Assembly (NCBI GenBank): GCA_026119855.1
Contig: JAOWBW010000760.1
Coordinates: forward strand, 372,001 to 436,000
Source of the DNA: Campanula takesimana
Lineage: Eukaryota; Streptophyta; Magnoliopsida; Asterales; Campanulaceae
Length of the DNA: 64,000 bases
Direction of reading: 5' to 3'
Shown: positions 56,501 through 64,000 of the stretch, piece by piece
Layout of the letters: each line of letters begins with the position of its first letter
How positions within the stretch are numbered: the first letter of the stretch is position 1
Position numbers and translations under genes: made by a program
Notes under the pieces: model-generated
The model's database searches: none
Told to the model about the DNA's origin: nothing
Seen by the model: the letters and a program-made list of their open reading frames with translations, nothing else

Positions 56501-57976
56501 TCTACTCAGAGGACTAGCCTTAAACACAAATTTAGGCACATCGGGAATAGAAAAAGTAACAGTTTTCTTACGGCAATCAACGGAAGCATGAAACTTGCTC
56601 AACCAATCCATACCCAAAATGACATCAAAGTCTTGGATAGGAAGAATTACCAAATCCGCACAAAGGACACGACCACAAATAACCACATCACAAGCACGAA
56701 AGACTCGATCAGAAATCAAGCATTCTCCTATAGGGGTCGACACCTCTAGCACGTACGGTAAAGACTCGAATGCAGCATTTAACATGGAAGCAAATTGCAC
56801 AGAAATGTATGAATGAGATGATCCTGGATCTACTAACGCTCGTGCGCTCACATTAGACACAGAAACAATACCTCCAATAACGGATGGATCATCGGTCGTT
56901 TGTTGTTGATTCATGGCATAAACCTTCCCTTGAACTTTGGGCTTCCCATTAGCATCCCTTTTCTGACCCTGATTAATACCAACTCCTGACCCGGATGCTT
57001 GTACTCTACCTCTCGGGCAATCTTTTACGAAGTGACCCATTTGACCACAATTGGTGCACCTTCCTTGCTTCTTCCAACAACGGTCTTCAGAATGACCTTC
57101 CTTTTGACAATACGAACAAAGCCTCCTAATTTGGCTCACTTGGTTCCCGGAAGTGGTACCCGGGTTCCTTGGGATCGGTTTCCCTCGGAACTGAGATTGT
57201 CCCCCAAAGTTACCTCGATTATCAATTCTTGGTTGTGACTTGCTCTGCGCTCCTTGCTTACTCAGGTTGGCCACCTCGGTCTTCCTCTTATGTTCCCCAA
57301 TGTCTTGCTCTATCAAATAGGCTCGGTCCACCGCATCTTGGAATGTCACAATCCGTTGAGCAATCAGTTGAGTACGGATGGAGGTCTTCAATCCCCTAAT
57401 AAATCTCATAGCCTTTTGTTCCTCGGTCCTCACCAAATAGTCGCAATACCAGGCTAATTCTATGAACTTAGCCGAGTATTGTGCTATAGACAACACACCT
57501 TGCTCCAGGTTGAGTAGCTCGATCTCCTTTCGGTTTTGATCAACAACCGGAATGAAATGCTCCTTGAATTTGCGCACAAACAACTCCCACGCATACACCG
57601 TGTGAGTATCATCCCAAGTAGCTTTAACACCCTTCCACCAATGCTCGGCGGCTCCCACAAGCTTGTAAGCCGCGAACCGGACCTTGTCCTCATCCGAACA
57701 CCCAAATACATCATAAATCTTTTCCATAGACTCAATCCATAACTCAGCTTTCCGAACATCGGGTTCCCCATTGAATTCAACCGGTTTCAACTTCAGAAAT
57801 TGCTCCAATCCATAGCGGGGTGGTGCTTGCTCTACCCTCGGACCTTGATCATGTATGGCCTTCATGGCCGCCTCGAACATGCCTTGAAACATAGCACGGG
57901 CTTCTTCCCTTGTATCATTCTCATTTGCATTACCGGTACTACCTTCACCACTCCTTCTACGAACCATTGTAAACAA
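53507..57976 (-). pseudogene. Tekay A' gag-pol polyprotein with one stop
   Basis: One frame of about 1489 codons with a single TAG at 54709-54707, where Tekay A has Gln (CAG). Gag (AELWIESMEKIYDVFGC), two zinc knuckles (CSYCQKEGHSEDRC, CTNCGQMGHFVKDC), protease (LVDPGSSHSYIS), reverse transcriptase, RNase H (IYSDASKEGLG), integrase (CLTCQQVKAEH, VSDRDPRF, TNGQSERT) and chromodomain-like end (EERPVRILDSKVQEL to FPWLFV). In reverse transcriptase the FIDD box reads FIYD (codon 55825-55823, GAC to TAC), so a metal-binding Asp is lost. ATG 57976 was chosen; an in-frame ATG four codons later gives the start MVRRRSGEG, closer to Tekay A. Confidence 0.93.
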
Positions 57977-58073
57977 GTACCTGTATAAAACATCAACCGT
58001 TAATCACTCCGCACACTACTACCCACCTAGGTCAAACTAATCCACCTAGACTTATACTTAGAGCTAATGCCAT

Positions 58074-58088
58074 AGCTCTGATACCAAC
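58074..58088 (-). promoter_or_regulatory. Tekay A' primer-binding site
   Basis: Minus strand GTTGGTATCAGAGCT directly after the LTR end. Confidence 0.92.
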
Positions 58089-60175
58089 TGTAGCGAGCCC
58101 GGACCCCGCGGGCCCGAGACCGCGATCTGGACGTCGACTCTAAAACCAAAACTGAGAAATACTGAAGTTACAAATTCCATTTGATACCAAAAGGTAGTGA
58201 TCCAAAGTTTTACAAAACCAAGTTTGATAAAAATCAATTACAACTATCATAAACTTCCACAAGTTTATGCCCAACAAAATACAAATATACAATTCTTAGT
58301 GACGTCATTGTTTGGTACAACTATCCCAAAATGGTTACACATTTACATAATGTAAACCAACCTATAACAATATTCCCCAAAAGAATGGATCCACACTCGA
58401 CGCCCTCTTTCTCGTGATCAGCGAGACTAATCCTTAGCACCTGGAGGGGGGGGTTAAGGAAAAACAAAGATAAAAGAAAAGGGGGTGAGATAAATCTCAA
58501 TATGTTACTAATGCAACTACATGACATGCTATGATGCAAGAAGCAATAAGCAATAATAAATATCACATAGCACATATCATTTATCACATAACAGATAGCA
58601 GCGGAAATAAACACATAACAAAGGATATAGCCAAGGTTTTCCAAACCGGAACATCCAAATAAAGGATCGCTGCGCAGCTTCAATAATCAACAAATCATCA
58701 TCTTCATAATAGCATGAAAGCCGAAGAGAAAACCCCGGTACCGGAACCAATAACCAATGAAGTGTCACAAAAGACGGGAGACATGCCACAAAGTCATGCT
58801 CCAAGAAGCTAAAATGCACACAAAGGAGCTAGCTCTTCTCACATCCAAGGCCAATCTGGAGGAGGGTAATAATGGGGAAAAAAATGGTCAACATCACAAT
58901 GGACTTGGCCGTGCCATCATAATATTTCGCATCGCCCAAACACACACAAAATACCAGCTGGACTTTCACGCAAAGGCTAAGTAATGAAATACTAGCACGA
59001 TAAACAACAAAGGATTCCAAAGTAGGGAATCAATCCAAGTAAATTACCACAAAGGTAAACCATACCAAGAAGTCACCAAGAAAGTGAAATAAACCAACAA
59101 TACACGATAAAGGTGCTCCAAAATCCCAATTAACAATTAATGAATTTCAAACACAAATTTGATCACAAAGGACCCAATTCTATCACTAAAGTGTACTACA
59201 ATGATCACAAAGGTCAACTAGAAGGACACCCAAGACTTAGACCAAAACGCGTTCCTTAATCACACAAATTAACAAAGTGTAAACTTTCAGAGGTTCTGTG
59301 CGGCCGCCCAAGATGGACTGTGCGGTCGCCCAAAATCCCTCAAAGCAAGAACAAAAGCTTTCAGATAGTTGTGCGGTCGCCCAGATAATTTTGTGCGGCC
59401 GCCCAATGTTCTGAACTACTGGAAATCGGGAAGAACAACTTGGGTTCTTCCATTTTTATACCCAAAAAAAATTTCCACCAAAATCCAACATTCCAACTAG
59501 CATACTAATGTACCAACACAACTAATAAGTCTAAAAAGACTCAAACAACAACATTTAACAACCAAAATCAAGAATCAAACCCAACATTCAAGATTTCACC
59601 ATTTTTGATCAAAACCCAAAATAAATTCCCAATAAATTCAAAACTCAATCAAGCTTCAAATATAACACATCAAACATCTTATAAACGTTATATGAACATT
59701 TTAGCATCAAAATGGGGGAAAAGTAACTTACTTGGATTTTCTCAAAGTTGATGGATTTCAATTCTTTTTGGTTCTACACGATCCTATCGACGATCTAAAC
59801 ACATTTCACGTTTTAAGAAATGAGAGATTTCAAGAAGAAGATGAAGAAAAGGAAGATGGAGTGGTGTGAAGGGGAAGAGTGAGGGAGAAGAGAAGGAGTA
59901 GGGAGGGAGTAGGGAAATTATTTCAAACATTTACACTTAGGCCCCCTCTCTCACACTACACACAAATACTACACTCCCAACTAACAATTAAGACCCAACA
60001 ATACTACACTAATCAAAAAGACCCAAATAAAATGCTTAGGCATAAATATTATAACACATAAAATGCACACATAAATATTTAAATAAATAATAATTTAAAT
60101 AAATAAATAAGCAAATAATTAAATAAAAATCATTTAATTACTAATAAAATAGAGCCTAGATTTCGGGTCGTGACA
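58089..60175 (-). mobile_element. Tekay A' 5' LTR
   Basis: 2087 bp, nearly identical to the 3' LTR. Its inner end reads TGTAGCGAGCCC (plus strand) against TGTCGCGACCCC in the other copy, two changes at the very terminus. Confidence 0.95.
59732..59794 (-). other. Putative 63-nt leader exon in Tekay A' 5' LTR
   Basis: Minus strand: acceptor TTTAG ending 59795, donor GTAAGT from 59731; second acceptor AG at 58442-58441. This is the LTR from which the element would be transcribed. Confidence 0.5.
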
Positions 60176-60180
60176 TTTCG

Positions 60181-60576
60181 GGTTAACTAATGCTCTCGTT
60201 ATTCTTATGGATATGATGAACCGGGTTTTCAAACCTTATCTTGATACCTTTGTGGTTGTCTTTATCGGTAATGTCCTTGTTTATTCTAAATCTCGAGAGG
60301 AACATGAACAATATTTGTGAATGGTTTTGTCTGGGCTCTGAGGGAAGCAGTTATTTGTGAAATTTTCTGGGTTTAGCGGAGTATTATCGAGGATTTATTG
60401 AGGGGTTTTCCAAGATTGTTACACCATTCACTCAGTAGACTAAAAAGAATGTACCATATATGTGGGATGAAAAATGTGAAGTTGGTTTTGAGGAATTAAA
60501 GAAGAGATTGACCACTGTACTTATTCTTGCGTTACCTAATGGGAATGATGATTTGGTTATTTACAGTGATGCTTCG
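60181..60576 (+). pseudogene. Element B reverse transcriptase remainder and RNase H start
   Basis: Resumes in GLTNA with MDMMNRVFKPYLDTFVVV. The active-site box FIDD reads FIGN, so both Asp are lost. A deletion then joins VKFSGFS-type sequence (LGLAEYYRGFIEGFSKI). Two or more stops follow, then KRLTT and LVIYSDAS of RNase H. Cut at 60576 by Tekay C. Confidence 0.85.
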
Positions 60577-61721
60577 TGTCGCGACCCCGACCCCGCGGGC
60601 TGGGAGCTCGCGAGCTGGACGTCGACTTAAAAAAATAAAACACCAAAATACTGAAGATAAGAATTTCCTTTGATACCAAAAGATGATAATACACGGTTTT
60701 AGAAATCCAAATCTTTACAACATTACTAAACCACTAGTATAAGCTCCACAAGCTTACACCAAAATACAAAATATTACAACTTCTTAATGACGTCATAGTT
60801 TGGTAACACTATCCCAAAAGTTATACATTTAAGTAATGCAAACCGAACTACCACCTGCCCAAAAGCCACGAATCCTCTCGACGTCCTTCTCGTGATCAGC
60901 GAGACCTACTACTTTCCTCCTGAGGGGGGGGGGGTTAAGGAAAAAACAAAGATAAAAAGAAAGGGGGAGAGATAAATCTCAATAAGCCACTTATGCAACT
61001 ACATGACATGTTATAATACAATAAACAATAATAAATCTCACATAGCACGAAGCAATTAACAGATAACAGATAGCAGCAGAAATAAACACGTAACAAAGGA
61101 TATAAGCCAAGGTTTCACAAACGGATAGAACAATCGCTGCGCAGCTTCAACCAAATCAACCAATCAACCAATCTTCGTAGTAGCATAAACAGCTGAAGAT
61201 AACAACCCCGGTACCGGAACCATGTAACAAGATAAAGTAACAAGGGGAATATGACACAAAGTCATAACCCAAACAACTAGCTAGAATACTCACCAAAGGG
61301 AGCTAGCTCATCCCAACCAAGGCCAATCTGGAAGGGGAAAAGAGGAACCAATGGACGATACTATACTGGACTTGGCTCGTGCCATTATAATATTATCCAT
61401 TGCCTGACTCGAACACAAGTAATAGATGGACTTTAAACTAGCACATAGTAATAAATACTCACTTGAAACAACAACGGGGCAATGATTCCAAAGTAGGGAA
61501 CCAAGCCAAATAATCAATCCAACATCACATTATAAAGTTGTTCCAACATTCTCAAACAATACTTAGTTAAATTCCATAACACATTTGTTCACAAAGGAAC
61601 CAATCTCAAGCACTAGAGTGTTCCATGATATTAACTTAAGTTAACTAGAATGGTACCCCGAGCCTAGACCAAGCTGACTTCGAAAAACAACTAAAAATAG
61701 AGACCTTCAGATCAGCCATTA

Positions 61722-61830
61722 TGGGCGGTCGCCCAAAACCATCATGGGAGGTCGCCCAAAACCATTGCCTAACACCAAAACAACTGATGACCTGGGCGGT
61801 CGCCCAACCTAATAGTGGGCGGTCGCCCAC
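61722..61830. repeat. GGGCGGTCGCCCA cassette in Tekay C
   Basis: Four copies of GGGYGGTCGCCCA, each a partial palindrome, in about 110 bp. Equivalent in position to the A and D cassettes but different in sequence. Confidence 0.85.
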
Positions 61831-62142
61831 AACCCCTGTTCTGCCGGAAATCGGCAAAAATGACCTGGGTTCTTACCCATTCTTTCCATTCCACAACTCA
61901 ACCAAAATCTAACACTTCTAACTAGCATACTAAGGTACTAAAACAACTTATAAGCCTAAAAGGATTCATATAATCACATCTAAACAGCCCAAATCAAAGA
62001 ATGATTTAAACATCAAATTCTCCAAAAAATGAATAAAATGTCAATCCACTGCAAATCAAACCAAGAAGCAATATATAGTAAACATAGCATCATATGAGCT
62101 TAGTATGAACATTTTAGCATAAAAAGGGGGAAAGTAACTTAC

Positions 62143-62206
62143 TTGAAATTTTATGAAAGGTGACAGAATTCGATCTTTCTTAGCTATAAACGATCCTAGC
62201 GACGAT
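62143..62206 (-). other. Putative 64-nt leader exon in Tekay C LTR
   Basis: Minus strand: donor GTAACT from 62285, acceptor TTTAG ending 62207, exon 62206-62143, donor GTAAGT from 62142; second acceptor AG at 60921-60920. One nucleotide longer than in the other subfamilies. Confidence 0.4.
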
Positions 62207-62688
62207 CTAAACATTTTATATAAAAGGAGTTTTAAGAATGGTGGAGTAAATGAAGAACAAAAGAAAGAAAATGGATTGGAGTTACCTTTCTTCAACAATG
62301 GAGAGAGAGGGAGAAAAAAAACGTGTGTGTGTGTGTGTGTGTGTGTTTGGTGAAAGTGTGCTGGGAGAGAGAAGAGGGAGGGATAAGAAGGATGAAAGAT
62401 TTTTTAAAAAGTTCCAATTAAGCCCTTCTAATTCAAACTTGCACAATTAAACCCAAGAACTCCAAGTTACACCCAAGACCCTAAGTTCTACTAACTCAAA
62501 TAACTCCCTTAACATTTATTATTCCTAACAAAATAATTTAACACAATTGCTCAAGTAAATAATTAAATTCAAGAAAACATTATCTAACACAAATATACAC
62601 ATATAATTTCCATTTTAAGATTAGAAAAATTAGGGGGTTTTGGGGACGTGACAATCACTCCACCTAAAAAGAAAATTCATCCCGAATT

Positions 62689-63997
62689 TTAGAAATACTT
62701 ACCCAAAACGAAAAGCCATGGATATTTCCGTTCCATCTCTTCTCGAAGCTCCCACGTTGATTTTTCGACATTGTGATTCCTCCGTAGTACTCGAACCAAC
62801 TCTATGCTTTTATTCCTCAACTCTTGAACTTTGGTATCAAGTATCTGAACTGGTCGTTCCTCGTATGACATGTCAGGCTCTAAATCCTCAGGTACCCTCG
62901 GTAACACGTGAGATGAATCGTGAAAATACTTCCAAAGCATAGAAACATGGAAGACGTTATGCAACCGGTCTAGAGAAGATGGCAATGCAAGTCGATAAGC
63001 AAGAAGTCCCACTTTTCCCAAGATCTCAAACGGTCCTATAAACCTCGGAGCCAATTTATCCTTCTTCCCAAACCTTCGAATACCCACCTTCGGGGATACC
63101 TTCAAGAATACAAAGTCTCCGGTCTGAAAATTAAGATCCCGTCTTCGGTGATTAGTATAGATCTTTTGTCGACTCTGGGCTGTCTTCAATCAACCTCGAA
63201 TAATTCTGACTTTCTCAACTGAATCCTGAATCAAATCAATACCCCATATCTTCACTTCCCCGATCTCATCCCAACAGATAGGTGATCTACACTTTCTCCC
63301 ATACAAAGCCTCATACGGAGCCATCTCGATGCTAGCCTGATAACTGTTATTATAGGAAAATTCCACTAAAGGTAAATGCATATCCCAAGAATCAGAAAAG
63401 TCTACCGAACAAGCTCGTAACGTATCTTCTAAAATCTGAATAGTCCTCTCGGATTGACCGTCAGTCTGAGGGTGAAAAGATGTACTGAATCTCAAATCTG
63501 TACCCAAGGCTGCCTGTAACGCTTTCCATAATCTAGAAGTAAACCGCGGATCACTATCTGATACAATGCTAACCGGAACCCTATGTAATTTCACAATCTC
63601 ATTAATATAAAGGGTCGCAAGCTTTTCCATCGAGTATCTAATATCAATCGGTAAGAAATGAGCAGACTTGGTCAGTCTATCCACGATTACCCAACACACT
63701 GTCATACTTCCTACGGGTACGAGGTAGTCCCGTAACAAAATCCATAGTCACATGCTCCCATTTCCACACCGGAATCTCTAATGGCTGAAGTAGTCTTGCG
63801 GGTCTCTGATGCTCAGCTTTGACCTGCTGACAAGTTAAACACTTCGATACATACTCAGCTATTTCCCTATTCATATTGTTCCACCAGAAATGTTGCTTCA
63901 GATTTTGGTACATCTTCGTACTACTGGGATGAATAGTATATCTCGATTTATGACCCTCATCCAAAACTTGCCTCTTTATACCGTCAACATCGGGCAC
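62689..63997 (-). pseudogene. Tekay C pol: integrase and chromodomain-like C-terminus
   Basis: Integrase zinc part (TIHPSSTKMYQNLKQ, CLTCQQVKAEHQRP) and core (VTMDFVTGLP, IVSDSDPRF, TDGQSERT) lead to the chromodomain-like end (EERPVQILDTKVQEL, STWELREEMERKYPWLF). A one-base insertion near 63695 shifts the frame within the DSVWVIVDRL region. A TGA at 63190-63192 replaces Arg just before LKTAQSRQ. All three integrase acidic residues are kept. The N-terminal part lies outside the window. Confidence 0.88.
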
Positions 63998-64000
63998 ACA

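Larger units (their letters stand above)
51371..60175 (-). mobile_element. Tekay A': full-length Tekay/Del-like chromovirus, minus strand
   Basis: 8805 bp, both LTRs 2087 bp, perfect 5-bp duplication TTTCG (51366-51370 and 60176-60180). Same family as Tekay A but in inverse orientation and with its own LTR variants. Gag-pol is interrupted only once but the reverse transcriptase active site is altered. Confidence 0.95.
60577..62653 (-). mobile_element. Tekay C 3' LTR
   Basis: 2077 bp, plus strand TGTCGCGACCCC to GGGACGTGACA. Bounded on the inside by a polypurine tract (minus strand TTTAGGTGGAGTGAT, 62668-62654). Contains the GGGCGGTCGCCCA cassette (61722-61830), GT-rich simple sequence (about 62322-62346) and leader-intron signals. 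Confidence 0.92.
24369..64000 (+). mobile_element. Element B: decayed Tekay-like gypsy, host of all insertions to its right
   Basis: 5' LTR 24369-25202 plus 47853-49313, PBS at 49314, gag to reverse transcriptase 49423-51370, then 60181-60576 reverse transcriptase and RNase H. It leaves the window on the right. It is split by a SIRE-like copia (LTR), Tekay A' (reverse transcriptase) and Tekay C (RNase H). Many stops, frameshifts and deletions show it is the oldest of the set. It inserted into the mobile domain fragment; the candidate 5-bp duplication ATTCC (24364-24368) can only be checked outside the window. Confidence 0.88.
60577..64000 (-). mobile_element. Tekay C: third Tekay subfamily, minus strand, runs off the window
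   Basis: The 3' LTR and the pol C-terminus are in the window. It inserted into RNase H of element B; left flank CTTCG (60572-60576) is the candidate duplication. Pol is related to A and A' but clearly diverged. Confidence 0.92.

Overview
The window is intergenic DNA from a eudicot-type plant nuclear genome and is made almost entirely of nested LTR retrotransposons. I see no intact host gene, no rRNA or tRNA gene, no CRISPR array and nothing bacterial. Evidence: Ty1/copia and Ty3/gypsy polyproteins, primer-binding sites matching initiator tRNA-Met (TGGTATCAGAGC), polypurine tracts, exact 5-bp target duplications (TSDs), a plant mobile domain fragment, and AT-rich spacers with GT-AG introns.

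Layout. 1-4397: 3' end, LTR and leader of a Tat-like gypsy element; a Tekay-type solo LTR (1515-3743) sits in the LTR. 4398-9597: a 5'-truncated, decayed copia element carrying a 485-bp hAT-type MITE in its RNase H, followed head-to-tail by a related LTR (9598-11131). 11132-12921: a mostly unrecognised stretch ending in the leader and PBS of a minus-strand copia whose LTR (12922-16596) holds a second solo LTR (13451-15601). 16597-24010: rearranged Tat-like fragments in both orientations, with several tandem arrays. 24011-24368: a plant mobile domain fragment, cut by the next element.

24369 to the right edge is one set of nested insertions. A decayed plus-strand Tekay-like chromovirus (element B) has a SIRE-like copia (25203-47852, minus strand) in its 5' LTR. 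That copia carries a full-length Tekay element A (28365-37223, plus) inside its extra 3' gene. Element B is also cut in its reverse transcriptase by a full-length Tekay A' (51371-60175, minus) and in its RNase H by a third Tekay, C (60577 onward, minus). TSDs fix the order: B first, SIRE next, A last within it.

Coding state. The SIRE-like pol is one open 1092-codon frame but has lost an integrase aspartate. A and A' each have long reading frames with one to three stops plus a catalytic lesion (integrase in A, reverse transcriptase in A'). Nothing here looks able to move on its own.

Main observations: (1) Tekay LTRs of four subfamilies share a possible two-intron leader with an internal exon of 63 nt (64 in C); (2) the SIRE-like element carries a large extra gene with its own TATA box and a GT-AG intron; (3) the hexamer GCGGTT is scattered at very high density over the whole SIRE-like element, coding and noncoding; (4) unrelated LTR families each carry their own iterated CpG-rich, partly palindromic cassette.
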